A DNA stretch of 64,000 nt from Quercus robur (GCF_932294415.1 NC_065535.1:26066782-26130781), one strand, 5' to 3'. Positions 1-13,388 are shown, counted from the stretch's first letter. The notes: generated from the sequence alone by a model not told the origin. Translations and numbers: made by a program.

Positions 1-65
1 CATGACGCACATCTAATGCAATTTGTGTTACTTTGTATTTACACAAGACATAAAGATGTGAAACA

Positions 66-3000
66 TTATCTACCAGTTCTATTACGAGATACTGAGGCCT
101 TGGATTGGTGATGCGGTTTATTGGACAAACCACTGTCACTAACACTACCTTCCACAAGATTATCATGAGCTCCAGAAAATTCCCCCGACCATGAATTCAT
201 GGGGATTAGATAACTATCATCCTTAGAGCTCCTCCTCTTCTCCTCATAGCGTTTCACATTTTCAGATATCTGATGCAAGGTTTTATTTATTTTTGCGAAT
301 CCCTTCTCAACAGGTTCTACTACATGTGAAACTGTGTACTTCATGTCGTCAACAATCTGAAACAAAAAATGAGCGATTTCAGCAAAAGAGAGAAGCAATA
401 ACTAAAATGAGATAACAATGGTATCTACTTTTTTCACAACATCTAAGGTGGCAGATTGGGATTAGTACAACATCACTTTTACACATGACCCCCACTAACA
501 CTACTTTTATTGTTCACCAATCACAACCTGCCACCTCAACAGTTGTGAAATTTGTTGTGTATCTAGACTATTTGTAAATGAAAAGGGTTGATTTCTCACA
601 ATTTCTCCACTTCCAAGGACCACATCACGAACACTTTGGGGGAAATTCAAACGTTTTTCTCGCTCATCATTACGAGCCATGCGTATTCTAGTTGACCTTT
701 CAGAGTCACGAACCTCCTCTGGGTCAGGAGGTGTTCCTAATGATGCATAGTCAGTCATTACAGCCACATTACGAACACATCTTTCTCCACGCTTGTAAGG
801 TACAGCTGGGAAGACATACAGGTGCACCACTGCAGCAATACCCATCTATTTGCCAAGCTTGAAATTAGAAGCTTTACAAGCAGAAACTTGAACTTCCAGA
901 AATTAAATGAAAGATCTTGACATGAATGACAATCAGATGATTTAATGAAATAATACATATAATGCCATGAAATTGTGAAGAAAAACCTCATGCATCATAA
1001 TTTTAATTAATACACAGATTGCTTTGCAAAACGATTTGTTATACGGTCTTCAGTATCTAGAAGCACTGTAAAAGCAAATTAGGTATACTCAATACTTGGG
1101 AAATCATGCATTAACCTAAGCAGAATACCATTATATCATTCATTTGTTGTAAATTGTGTGGTCTCTCATCCCCCAAAACAAAACAAATAACCATTTCTAA
1201 AACAAATAACTATACTTAAAAAACACAAAAACGTTAAGTGAAAAAAGTATGAAGTACAAATTTACTAGTACTATCTGATCATAAACACTCAGAATTCCAA
1301 AATCATGTCTATTTGGAATTGGCTTATAAGCCAGCTTTTTTGCTTTTAGCTTTTATGTATAGTTTTTTAAAATCTCTCTTTTTTTCTCACTTTTTCAAAG
1401 CACAAGTATACTTTAGTACACTTTTAGCAAAAAGCTAAATAAGCTATTCCCAAATAGGAAAAAAAATCCCATATCTCCTAGTGATACAAATACTGCAGAA
1501 ACATACCCCAATGGCCATAAAAAAGATACAAAATCTATGCAAATTCTTTTGATTAGTCAAAATATATCCAAAATTAATCAAATACTAAGATCCAACTCCA
1601 CAAAAAAAAATAAAAAAAACCTGACAATTCCTTCAAAGGAGTGCAAGTTGAAGTTCCACTATGAAAGAGAGAGAGAGCTAAGAAGAAAATTTGTCAAATC
1701 TGAGAGTGATGATCATATCAAAAAAATATTCTTAAGTCCAAACAAGTTTGAAACTGATGGAGGATTTGTCATAGTCAAGTGACTGAGATAATGTTACATT
1801 AGCATCTAATCTCAACCTTAAATTGCGTTGGTGATTTGGAGAATGATATATTGAAATTTAATTTAACTTCCAGTTTAAATTCATTAAGTTTCAAATATCC
1901 ATCTTAAGTCATTTTTATCTATAATGAATCCATGACATAAGAGTCTTAAAATCATCCAAACATCATGCCATCCTTGTAAACAAACTTGCTCTCTTTCTTC
2001 TTTTGATAAGTTAAACTTGATCTCTTTCAATACTATGATTTGTGCTTCCATAATTACTACATCTCACGGCTCTCTTAATGCAACCTTCAAATAGCTTAGC
2101 CCAGTTTTCAACAGCTTCTTCTCCCAAATTAGGTCTTGCACTTTACCAATACAAGAGCCTATTTCATAACTATACTTAAAAACAGATTTCAGTTTTTAAA
2201 AAAGAAAAAAGTGGGACCCACTAAAACTAGTTTGTTTAAACATTTGTTTTCTGAAAACAACTCACCTGTTTTTTGTTTTCCATGACATTATTGTATATAA
2301 CTTGATGGCATTTTTGTAATATTTTGTAATCATCTCTCTCATGGTGAATCGCAGCTCATGGTGGCTGAACAAAGGAACACGTTCAGATCAAGCTCCATGT
2401 AGTGTGTTGTTGTGGGTCGGGGATCGCGGTGGTGGGTTGCCATTATTTGTTTTAGTTATTTTAAGAGGAATGGAAATAGAAAACAAGTGCCAAACAACTT
2501 TTTGGGAGCCATTACAATTTGTTTTTTCTCAACACACCTAGAAAACAGTTTCTGAAAACAGGGACTAAACAGGCCCCAACTCTTCTGCATCTTGTGCCCC
2601 TTAAAACCCCATAATGATATCAAACGAAAGGAACAAACAATAATATTAATATTAGATTTTTTCATTTTTCTGGTTGTGAAGTAAACAAGTTTATCATTTT
2701 CCTATACATAATATTAACTTTGGTAAAATCCAGACCACATTGACCTACATTTGTACAAACTGTTAGCACAATATCATATCAGGCTTTCAAGCGCAAATCA
2801 CCCTCAACAAATGATTTATTTTCAAAAAAAATCCTGACTTGTACAATATACTTTTAAAGAAATTTGCATTGTTGTGATTAAGCAAGTGGTATATGTCACT
2901 ATGTTGTTGGAGATGAACAATAAATACACAAATAGGAGATGAACAATAATCATGAATGAATAGTTTCATTACATACCTCTATACAGATGATGTAGTCTTG

Positions 3001-6000
3001 TATGCGTGTCTTAAGCTCCTGAGCCAAAGATCCTTTAAAAGCTCCCATGTAGAAAAGAAATGCAACAGCAATGCCTTGCCACCATGTCAGGAATACGATT
3101 GATTTGAAAGTGAGAAATTTTGCCAGAGGGTTAATCGGTTCTAATTTATCTTTAATAACAGTATAGAATTGAACAAGGCAATATAGAGCCCACGTCTGAC
3201 TAAAATTAAGAACAACAGCCAAGTATGGATAGCTGCAAGAAAATAAGAGACATTCAGGTTATAGCAACACCTACTGCAATAGAGACAATCACAAAAATTG
3301 CAAAGAAAAATGTGATTTTTACAGACATTTTTGTTGATCCCAAACAGGCCAATAGATTTGCCATTTATGCACTAACAAAGGAGCATGTGAGCATGTGTGT
3401 TATGAATGTACAAGCTCAATTAGAAAGGTAAATAAGGATGCCTTACCCATATCTCCAATCAAACGTCCCTTCCCCATAAACCCCAAAAGTCTCTAGAATC
3501 ATTGCTAACAGTGCACAGATCATCTTTAATATCATCTGGGAAATAATGCCTCAGTGAGTACCAAACAGGGGCCATGAAATGCAAAAGTGAAAAAGAAAAC
3601 TACAATAGCTTCCAATGAAACAATGAGCACATACATATTGAACAATGCCAATTTTTACAGCATTATAGAAGTCGGCACCAAGATACCAATATCTTATGAT
3701 GCAATTTAATGGGAAAGGATGTTCTACTACTCCATAAGATGTGTATGCTTCTTTCAAAAGAGGGGTGCTGTAATCAACTAGGCTCTGACTTTCCATAAAC
3801 TCAATTGTACTTTCCTCACCACCTACAGGCAGAAATATTTTGCAAAAAAGGGTAAACAATTATTACCAAAATTCAATAGTCAACACTACTAAATAAATTT
3901 CAAGAACTTGATAATCCAATTATCAAATCTATTAACATGTGAACACAGTGGATCTTTAAAAGGAAAAAAGAAACCATAACAAAAAGACAAAACAAAAGTC
4001 AAATCTGTTTTAAAAATTTACTTATGATGTTATCCAATATGAAAAATTTAAGAGATGATGTCTATCACCAATCTAAAAAGTATACATGCACAATCCTTTA
4101 ACATACCTAAGCAAGCTATCAGGTACCGCTCAAAGCAATACAATGCAAACGCCTCATAGCAATCCCTAATTACTTCACAGTTGAATGCAGCGCCTGAATC
4201 CAACAGTGACAAAAACTGTAACAAAAAAATTAGTCCACAAAGGAATAGAATAACTAGAACCACACTGCTATACAAGTTGAATTTATTACACAGAGCAGGG
4301 AAGCAGATGCCAAAATATTTGTGAACGATAAGATTTGTGAACTTGAGAATAATCAAGGTTGTCAATCTCTATAATATCAAGAATTTATTGCAATGTTTCT
4401 CATATGCAGTGGCAGATCATGTCAATATTGTTCATTAAAAATTAAAAAATGTAAGCAAAAAAGAGATGTAAGTGGGCATTAGATGTCTATGAGTCTCCCA
4501 AGGCAACCATATATTATATATATATATATATAATAAAAGTTGCGTCCTACAAACTATGGTTGCTATGTGTCCCAAGGTGTTACACATCATATAATAAGTA
4601 CACTTAAATTATTAATATAGTTTACTTTAGATTCTGTCTGTTTTGTTGTAAAATGTTTTACAATGTACAAAGGAAAACATTTTCTTTTCAGTGCTTGGTT
4701 GCATTCTTGAAAATACTCCAGAAATCATTATTTGTCTTTGGCGTAATGTAATGTGGAAATTTTCTGTAATCACATAACCTGAATATCCATAACCAAAACC
4801 CATTACAGAACCCAAAAAGGTCAAAACACATTAATCACAACACCCATCCAGCAATTTTTATGTCCTGCAAGCAGCACCACCCAAACTCCACCGTCCAATA
4901 AAATTTTCATTATCCACTCCCCATCAAAGATATACTCTACAATAGTAATCAAGCGAGTGAGGCAGAGAGAAATGAGCAGCTAATCAGCGCAGTAGGTCGT
5001 CTCTCTAGCTCTGGCATGGCCTCAATTGCAGTGGCAAGGCACAGCATGGAGCCAATCCACGCGTTGAGGTCTTGCTCAAGAGAGATGGAATCCACTGGTG
5101 GTCATGAGAGGCAGAGCATCAAGGAGTGTCTAAGCCATGGTGGATCAAGAGAGAGAGAGAGAGAAAGCAGGTATGTGTTGACAAAATTTAGAAAATGTTT
5201 TACAATATTTTGGGGCATAAAATGTTTTCCAACTTTTATAACTGTGTTTTTCAGTCAACAAAAAACATTTTCAGGGTTGATCAAATTTCACAACGAAAAA
5301 AACACTTGAAAATGCTACAAAAGTTTTCTGGAAAACATTTTACAACAAAACAAACAAAGCCTAGTGAAACTCTATAACCAAGTCATCATTTTCTGTAAGT
5401 CAGTTGACAGCAAGGACTCCGTTGCAATGCTATCAAAAAACCAGGGATAATTTGATTTTATGAGGGCCAAGATGAAATTGGCTCATAAACTTGAGGGCCA
5501 AAAGAAGTTTTATGCCTTTGTTTTATTGGATAAATTCACACAAAACTCCATAATCTCTACAACTATTTATCAATCTTAGAGCCTTCCACATTAGAACCTT
5601 CATAATTATATACACACACACACTATACATGAAATAGCAAGTTCATTTCATTAGTCTTGCTACGTAACAAAAATGAAACATTTCTTGATAAGACAATATC
5701 CTACCCAAAACATTAATTTCTTCACTCCAAGGAAAATGATGTAATAACATTAATTCAAACAGTGCAGGATGAAACTCTATTTGTTGCATCCAAGGGAGCA
5801 TTATAAAAACCATCTAGTGTTTAAAATTTAAGAAAAACTAGCAGGCCATTGAAACAAGATGAATGAGCAACAATAAATCAAAATGAAGGGGGAAGAAACA
5901 TAACAAGTAGTGTCCATCATACCGATTCTAGAGCATAAACAGGAACCATCAGAATGAGACCAATTAGAAACTTCTGCTCCTGTATTAACAACAAATTGCT

Positions 6001-6460
6001 GCTATCAATTTCAGAGATCATGTTAAAGGAAAGGATAATAATTATAAAACAAATGATAATATTAAGTGGAACGAGCCAAGCCACAAAGATAAAACAAGGT
6101 TATCTGTATATAAAAAGCAACATGGGAATAGCATAGGTGACTGTACATACAGAGCGTAGCACCAAAGGAATAACACACATACCCAAGAGAGAGAGAGAGA
6201 GAGATTGAAAACAAGTAAAGGTCTAAAGGACTACAAGAATATACCTCTGGCTGATTATAAGCAGCTAAATGCTCAAAGATAAGATACATGGAGAGCAGAA
6301 CAGCAACGGCGACAAATATGCTTGCACTGTAGATAGGCCAGCTGAAGGCTATTGCTGACTCAGCATGCAAGTTAAGTGACCACATTTTCCCTGATCTTGT
6401 TGAGGACTCAACAAGATTGAGAAGAAAAAACAATGAATAGAAAACCCCTCTCCATCCCAT
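66..6460 (-). CDS. LAZ1: LAZ1-type DUF300 membrane protein (8 coding exons)
   Basis: Coding exons in transcript order: 6460-6245, 5979-5923, 4215-4107, 3822-3635, 3535-3447, 3232-2977, 845-600 and 356-66. All junctions are GT-AG, phase is consistent throughout, and the product is 483 aa against about 485 aa for Arabidopsis LAZ1. The N-terminus has a hydrophobic leader followed by WSLNLHAESAIAFSWPIY. Core family landmarks are VIRDCYEAFALYCFERYL, HPFPLNCIIRYWYLGADFY, FGVYGEGTFDWRYGYPYL and FKSIVFLTWWQG, and the hydrophilic tail contains YTVSHVVEPVEKG. The family is a multi-span membrane protein related to TMEM184/OST-alpha. In Arabidopsis, LAZ1 is linked to cell death in acd11, to vacuole integrity and to brassinosteroid receptor trafficking. 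The stop codon is at 66-68. No frameshift or lost residue was seen. Whether this is the LAZ1 or a LAZ1-homolog paralogue cannot be settled here. Confidence 0.95.
1309..1457. mobile_element. Small MITE-like inverted-repeat element in a LAZ1 intron
   Basis: The left end CTATTTGGAATTGGCTTA and the right end, read in reverse complement, CTATTTGGGAATAGCTTA form imperfect terminal inverted repeats around a 149-bp AT-rich interior. It sits in the 2.1-kb intron between LAZ1 exons 6 and 7. No clear TSD was found. Confidence 0.5.
2150..2580. repeat. Degenerate inverted-repeat element in a LAZ1 intron
   Basis: The sequence near 2185-2265 (CAGTTTTTAAAAA, then GTTTTCTGAAAAC) is loosely mirrored near 2520-2570 (GAAAACAGTTTCTGAAAAC). 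It has the look of an old MITE, but the ends and any TSD are unclear. Open frames here are short and look non-coding. Confidence 0.3.
4632..5358. mobile_element. Non-autonomous TIR element in LAZ1 intron 2
   Basis: The left end reads TGTTTTGTTGTAAAATGTTTT, and the right end in reverse complement carries the same 20-base core TTTTGTTGTAAAATGTTTTC. They enclose about 0.7 kb, including a (GA)n run near 5150. The interior has an open frame at 5016-5309 on the plus strand with no recognisable domain, so it is treated as non-coding. The element lies between LAZ1 exons 2 and 3, leaving splice sites intact. Confidence 0.55.
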
Positions 6461-6800
6461 TGAGCAGAACTATATTAAAAATTCCACTTGATCCGCCAAT
6501 AAATAAAAGGTGCTTGTGATACTCTAGTTGAAACTTTACATGTGTCCCTAAACACTTTATCAGCCCTCTTTCTTTCGTCACAGTTTTTTTCCCCTTTTTA
6601 TGTTTTCTTTGTGTCAACTGTAAGGAAACCACTCCATCCCACAAGATATTATATTGCAACAGAGGAAAGCCAGCCTTCTTGCCTGCCACAATAGTGCCTA
6701 AAGAATATTTTCCACAGCAAATAACTACAAATTATACTAAGACCGGATACCAACTTTAGCTTTTAGCAAAAAGAGGCATGAAGTGTCAGGCTCCTGAAAC
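6461..6800 (-). other. Probable 5' UTR part of LAZ1 exon with acceptor at 6801
   Basis: Read on the minus strand, a good acceptor (pyrimidine-rich stretch ending GTGCAG) ends at 6801, and the following sequence runs without a better acceptor to the LAZ1 start codon at 6460. This is an inference. It needs transcript reads to confirm. Confidence 0.4.
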
Positions 6801-7403
6801 CTGCACTGAAACAAGGAACAATTAATCAAGACAAAATATAGCATGAACCACCAGAAAATTGGAGAAGATCATAGTTTAAAGAGTATGTGTATCATACATA
6901 AGCGGGTTTTTTTTTTTTAATTAAATAGACGTTATCAGAATAACTGACTGGGAGTAATATATTATACATGAACTAGAAGAAAGTGCTAGCTTCAATATAT
7001 ATCTCTCATAAAGTTGCGCTAATATCCCAAATCCAGAAGCATAATTAAGCTCCAAGTAAGTGTAGTTTTCAGTAACAGACAAAAATGTACAGCAGTCAAT
7101 TTGATTCCAGAAACAAGAGACCCAATACTATATAATTGGTGGATTAAAAGAAAGATGCTAGCTACCTATATATCTCATACTTTGAAGCAGTGTCTTCCTA
7201 TTGATCTAGATGCCAATAACTGATAATTTATGGACCATTAACATCAGTCCATTAATTTCTACAGTCGTTTCGAAAAGGCAGGACAAGCAAACAGCTTGAA
7301 ATTTAAATTAATTCTAGAGTCTAAGGGCCAATGAGCTCTTGCTCAAATGAAAACCCTTTCCCCAAAAGAATGTAGTGGATAGTGTTGTTTTAGGTTCCAA
7401 ACT

Positions 7404-8587
7404 CACCAGGTGTGCGTGGTTATGGCGGTTTGGGATCAGGGAGACAAGGCTTTGGAGAAGGGTTGTTGTAGCTCTAAAGTTTGGGGAAGAATGGGGGGAT
7501 GGACATCCAAGCTAGGTAGAGGGGTACATGGGTGTGGCTTGAGGAGAAGTATCCGAATGGGTTGAGAGGAATTTAGCAAAAACATTCGGTTTGAGGTAGG
7601 GGTGGGAGATAGAGTTAAGCTTTGGACAGATCAATGGTGTGGGGAGTCTCCACTTCAATTGAATTTTCCAAATGTGTATGGGATGGCTTCCAATAAAGAG
7701 GCATCAGTGGCCTCTTCTCTTGAACGGTTGGGGATAGAGGAACGGAGAAGCTGGGATGTTCATTTTATTCGGAGACCAAATGATTGGGAAATGGGTGGTG
7801 TGGATGATTTTCTCCGCACCTTGGGTTCAAATCTACCTCCCACTGAAAATGGACATCGTATGCGATGAAAGTTGACAAGGAATGGGGATTTTGATTACCG
7901 ATCATTTTACAATAAGTTAAGAAAACCATTGCCCATTATTTTTCCTTGGAAAGGTGTATGGAAGGTTAAGGCTCCTCAGCGTGTCTCCTTCTTTGTGTGG
8001 ACTGTTGTGTGGGATAAGATCCTCACAGGTGATAATTTGAGGGGTAGAGGGATGGATTTTGTTGACCAGTGCATTATGTGCCGTTGTAATGGGGAAACGG
8101 TGGATCACTTGCTACTTCATTGTGGTAAGGCTCATAAGTTGTGGAGTTTGGTGTTTAGATCTTTTGGGATTTCATGGGTCTTGCCAAGAATGGTTGCAGA
8201 TACTCTCTTTGGTTGGTGGAATTGGCCTGGAAAACATTCATCTAGCATTTGGAATTTAGCTCCTTTATGCTTAATTTGGTGTCTTTGGAGGGAGCGAAAT
8301 TGGAGGACATTTGAGGACTTGGATAGCTCGGATGACCAATTATTGGCTTCTTTCAGTGGCTCCCTATTTGACTGGTCTAGGGGTTGGGAAATCACCTCTA
8401 GTGAATCTCTCCCTGTGTTGCTTAGCTCTCTCCTTTGTATTTAGTATCTTTTCCTTTCTTTTTACTCTCTTCTTAATCTTCTCTATCTGTATTTTTCTCT
8501 CTGCCTTATGTTTTTCAGCATAAGGCAGTGTTCTTGAATATATATCCTTTATTACTTATCAAAAAAAATACACACCAGGTGTGCGTG
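7404..8587 (+). mobile_element. 5'-truncated LINE (L1-type) with 15-bp target-site duplication
   Basis: The 15-base sequence CACCAGGTGTGCGTG occurs at 7404-7418 and again at 8573-8587. Between them is the C-terminal part of a plant L1 reverse transcriptase protein. It begins with a region reading WRRVVVALKFGEEWGG and continues into VGDRVKLWTDQWCG. A zf-RVT-type segment follows (FFVWTVVWDKILTGDNL, QCIMCRCNGETVDHLLLHC), then CLIWCLWRERNWRTFED and FDWSRGWEI. A pyrimidine-rich 3' tail ends in a short A-run at about 8562-8569. One in-frame TGA at 7866-7868 is the only stop seen between 7602 and the natural end at 8444. It lies in the presumed LAZ1 leader intron, antisense to the gene. Intact TSDs and one stop suggest a moderately recent insertion. 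Confidence 0.9.
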
Positions 8588-9804
8588 CGACTTACCCAAA
8601 AAAAAGAGAGAAAAGGGAAAAAAGCTCCACTAAAATGTCCAAAACTGAGCCTTTTAAGGCTCATATCCTTAATGCTTAAACCTCTGCTTTATTAAGCAAA
8701 ATAAAAGCCATTATCAGTACAAAATACAATAAAAACATAAGCACCATAGCAATATAAAATAAATCCCATTAAGAAATATCCTCCAATTTACTAATATAAT
8801 ATAAATTAAGACATCCTCCAAGTTCCTCCAACTAAAGGAAATTTTCAAAAATCTCATGTGACAAGGGAAATTTCACCATTGAAAGCAAATTATGCAAATA
8901 TGGAACCTTGTTAGTTGGAAAAAGATGTGTAGAGCTAAACATAGAAGTACAGGGATCAAGGACCCTTTTTTTTTTTTTTTTTGATAAGTAGGGAATCAAG
9001 GACATATTCGAACATCTACAATGGAATGTATAAAATTACATGAGAGAAAGTCCAGTCAATAAACTATCTTTTTGAAAAATTGAACACCCAGAGACTTTGT
9101 CCACAAAAGACAAATGTGATGGTAATAAATCATCCATGTGCACAAACATAGAATGTTCCAACCCTATCCATAATAAATATTTTCCTAACCATAATCTTGA
9201 TAATGGAATTCTACAAATTGTAGGCCAACTGATTAACTAGAAAGGTAAATCAAAGAGGCAACAGAGCATCTGGATCAAATGGTTTCAACTTATGGCTATT
9301 TCCTTTCCAAAACAATTAATCATTTCTTTTTTCCTTTTTTCTCCCAATCATTAAACTATCCACGACACATCCCAGTTATGCAACATCCAATCATAATAAA
9401 TGTCAGATCCACAACATCATCCTCCACATTTCAAGTTTACAAACATACAATGTTTTACAGTGTCTATTATTAATACCTATACTACTAACCATGATCTTGA
9501 TAGTGAAACCCCAGAAGTAATATACCGACCAATTAGTTATAAAGATCAACCAAGTGGAACAAGCATTCTACTGTAATACAACTAGGCATCTGAATCAAGT
9601 GGCTTGATCCTGAGGCTATTATCTATCCAAAATTATTGATCATTAAGAGTTACTCATGATATTTTTTCCCAAGAAGATTACCTATCAGTTCACAAATGCA
9701 GCTCTCATAATTTCCGTGCCAAAATTTAAAAGTTCAAATGATCAAACTAAAAGCTTACATTTATATCATTTCACTTTTGTTCATATTTATATATTTACCA
9801 AAAG

Positions 9805-9920
9805 CCTTGTAGTACAACTAGTTGGCACCTCTTAGTGTTCTCAACGGAGACATCTAGGGTTCAAATCCCCTCTCTCCCATTGTAACTATCAAATTATCAA
9901 AACTTTCACCTTAAAGAAAA
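9805..9920 (+). mobile_element. tRNA-derived SINE relic
   Basis: An A-box-like stretch (TAGTACAACTAGTTGG) is followed about 45 bases later by a B-box, GGTTCAAATCCCC, and then an AT-rich tail ending in A-runs. This is the internal Pol III promoter layout of plant SINEs. No clear TSD was found. Confidence 0.6.
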
Positions 9921-10495
9921 AAAAGAAACACTTTCGTCTTTCTTTTTTTTCTTTTTTTGAGAAGAATTTTCATCTTTTAATAAGGCTCAAACAAATATGT
10001 GGTGAATTTAATAGGTTACTAATCATCAAAGTTCAGCAATTAATATTTCAAAAATATAAATATTAATTCATAAGAACCAGTAATGTCTGTTTGGATGCTG
10101 AGAAAAAAAAATAAACAAAAATTGAAACGATACGGTTAGCTAAGCTAGTTTAGTTGACTTTTAAGTTTTAAGTTTCCGTCTTCTCTATTCTTACTACTTT
10201 TTGCCGAAAACCAAAACGCAATAGATTACAAAATTCAAAACACCGCTTTTTTTTCCTTTGTGATTTCTCAGGTGCCAAACAAGCGGATTGGGAAAGTTCT
10301 TCAGCAGCGACATTCATCTAATTACTCTACAAACACATTCATCGAAAATAAAAGGTACCAAAAAAAAACACAAACCCTAGAATCACAATAATCAAATCGA
10401 TCACACACCAAACAAAATTTATAAAAATAAAATAAAAGCAGAAAATGTATATGATAGTAAGATCATTGAGAAATTATGGGAAACGAAATCCAGAC

Positions 10496-10620
10496 CTGTG
10501 ATTGCGCAGCTTGATAATGAAAAATATTTTCCCGGGAAAACAAATTTTTTTTGTATTTCGATCTCCAATGAAATATAAAGAGAAAATAAATAAGGAAGGA
10601 AAAGTTTACAAACTGATTTA
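10496..10620 (-). other. Candidate LAZ1 leader exon and donor site
   Basis: On the minus strand the sequence ending AATCACAG is followed by GTCTGG at 10495, a plausible donor. Splicing to 6800 would remove a leader intron of about 3.7 kb. The upstream limit near 10620 is a guess. Long leader introns are common in plant genes of this kind, but the sequence alone does not prove this one. Confidence 0.35.
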
Positions 10621-10639
10621 TTTTGCTTCGGCAGTTGGG

Positions 10640-13370
10640 AATTTTAATTTTTCATCTTATTAAACAAAAACATATAATGCTAGAGTCACGATGGCAGTGA
10701 GCTACTTTTTATTCTCACAGCCGCAACAATCATGTGGATTTGTTGACGTGTTATTTGGTGATGAGGGCTGTGAGATTGTGGGAGAGTGAGGGGTTGTGGT
10801 TTTAATTTTTAGTGGAACAGGAAGAGGATTCCCATTTTAACTTTTTATACAAGCGAGCTAAGTTACCTGGATTTTGAAATATACCTGCTGGTCCCAAATC
10901 CCAACGACCAGTCATTCGCGATTTGCGGATTGGTTTGACAGGAATATGGGTTTTTGGAGCGGGGCTCATTGTCACGGGTGGGTAGCTGAGTCCAAAAGAA
11001 AGAAAAGCCTACACTCTATTCTATTCCTATATTCTTTTTGTTCTTGGACTGGAGTGTGTTTTTCATGTTTTAAGACAGGCTTATGGAAATGGGCTCACCC
11101 ATGGGCTGGACTTCCAGTTGTAATTTACTTCCTATCTGAACTGCCTCTATTTTTTTTTTTTTTTAATAAATTGATAGTTATAACGGGGAAAAAGAAATTT
11201 GAACTCTATATATCTTCATTATAAACATAAGAAGATGTTAATTAATTGAGTTACAAAACTCTTGATTCGAGTGTATCTATGTAAAATGTGGATTGGATGG
11301 ATGATCATGGCTTACCAAAGTTTGTTAATAATAATTTGATTTGGTTGTAAATGAGAGAGAGAGAGAGTTCCATGACATTATATTGGATGGATGGTAATAT
11401 TGTAGTAGATAAAGACCAACTTAATACAATCTATTTCTTTATCAATCCAAACCACAAATAATACCCATGACTTAGCCCAGTGGATTATCTATAAGAGAAG
11501 ATATCAAAGAGTAAAGATCTACTCTAGCCGAAACCAAGGCCCTGGACGATGGGTGAGTTGTAAAATAGGATGATAAAATAAATAAAGTAAATTTTAAGAA
11601 TACAAAATATAAACTTTTTTGCATTCCCAAATTGCAAGAATTATTAAATGACTTGATTGATAATAGCTGAATTAGAGGACAGCTTCACCTCCAGAACAAA
11701 GAGATAAGAAACAGAGAGAGAGTGGGAGAGAGAGATAGTAAAAGAATATGAGACTGAGATAAGGAAAGAATGAGAGTAATTCATTAACCAATTGCCTCGA
11801 GTGGGTTTCAGTCTTCCCCGTAATCTTTATACAAGATATGGTACTAATATGATACTTCTAACCAACTTTTCACAGCACACACTAACCAACTAACTGCCTA
11901 TTTACTAACACAACAGTTACTTCCCTTAACCAAACCACATACCTCACTAACCATGGTTAACTACAACAATGAGGCAGTAATTGAATTACAACAATAAACC
12001 AATGCACAATGATCATAATGATCCAAACACAAATGCTAATACTCTATATGCAACCTTAATGTAGCTTGTGGATATAATTTTTTGCATCTAGCAACCTAGT
12101 TGTGGCATGCTTTTAATGGTTTGAATTGTAAAATAGCAACTTGAGGGGTTTTACACCCCAATGCTAGTGCTCTTACCATTTACTTCATGCAGGTCAGATT
12201 TGTTTTTCATAATTTAAAATTTACAGCTGGTTTAGTAAAAACGAAAAAAAAATGTTACTGTATGAATGAGCAGCAATCAATACCATTTACTGTCTCTCTC
12301 TCTCTCTCTCTCTCCCTCTCTAAAAAGGATACCATTTATTCACATATACATTTCTGTTGCTTGTACGCCAAGCTATTGTATAAGAAAAATAATAACATGG
12401 TCGAACAATTCCTCATCTTTGTCAGTATTTTTATTTATCTTTTCTTGCGTTAGGTGCTGAATATGAATTTTCCTTTTTCGCTAAACATCACCTGATATAC
12501 TATGTATAAAAATAAATAAATAAATAAATATTTCCCCCACACATTGTGTGGTTCAACATAAATATTTCATGGTATACAATACACATACTAGAAATAAATC
12601 TCTATGAACAAAGTTTTATAAATATTAAATACTGTTCCAATTAAAAATTTTATTAGCAATAAAACTTATGTCTTAAGTAGCTCAACACGATTGTTACAGT
12701 TCCTATAATATATTTTTGTCATGTGACATAGTAATTATTAAAATATTTATTTTTATGTCATGTGACATAGTCCTAAAGTTTTTGTTATAAAATATAACTG
12801 AAATTAAAATCTTAAATTAAAAGTTTCAAAAAACTTGAAAGAAAGTTTAAATCTTGATCTGCTTTTGTATTAGAACATTTTCCCTCTTTCTTATGTGTGT
12901 TTGTTTCTTAAATAAAAAAATTTAAAACTTAGGGTCTATTTAGGATCCGTTTATTTTGCTGAAACTGAAATTTTTTTATTGAAAGTACTATAAATAAAGG
13001 TAAATGTTAGTTGAAATAGTACAGTGAGACTCATAAGTAGTACCAAAAAGTACAGTGGATCCATGAATAATAGAAAAAAAAAACTGAATAGTAAAATAAG
13101 TTGACAAAAAATAAGTTAGTCACAGTCAGACACTTTTAGTCTTAGACAGTACATCTCCATTACTTTTAAGATTGTTTTTAAATCTCATTAAAAAAAAAGG
13201 ATAATTTTTAAATATTTTTATTTTTTATTTGATTGATCATATGGAAATGAATTAAAACCTTATTTTATATTGATATAATATTAATACTAATACCATATAA
13301 TAAAAATTGTATCCTCCAAATTATTGTTAATATACTACTCAACAGAAATATAATTATAGATTTATTGTGG
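10640..13370. other. Intergenic region between LAZ1 and the DUF506 gene
   Basis: AT-rich DNA with no gene I can support. It holds GA runs near 11350 and 11715, a (CT)n at 12294-12320, an ATAA run near 12512, and a degenerate MITE-like stretch at 12940-13140. It must contain the promoter of the plus-strand gene at 13449 and probably that of LAZ1. Open frames at 10874-11224 and 12187-12460 show no domain and cross simple repeats. Confidence 0.6.
11150..11285 (-). repeat. Possible SINE-like remnant
   Basis: A T-run followed by GAACTC and, further along, TTGAGTTACAAAACTC resembles an inverted SINE with degraded B and A boxes. The match is weak. Confidence 0.25.
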
Positions 13371-13380
13371 TAAGCTAATC

Positions 13381-13388
13381 TATAAATA
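13381..13388 (+). promoter_or_regulatory. TATA box of the DUF506 gene
   Basis: TATAAATA lies 61 bp upstream of the ATG at 13449, giving an expected start of transcription near 13410 and a short leader. Confidence 0.65.

Noticed and set aside
5016..5309. 97-codon plus-strand frame in LAZ1 intron 2
   Set aside because: Lies wholly inside a TIR element, crosses a GA microsatellite and has no recognisable domain.
7602..8444. Host gene encoding a zinc-binding protein
   Set aside because: The zf-RVT segment, A-tail and 15-bp target duplication show it is a LINE fragment.
10874..11224. 116-codon frame between LAZ1 and the DUF506 gene
   Set aside because: Ends in poly-T-encoded phenylalanine runs and SINE-like sequence. 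Composition is not protein-like.
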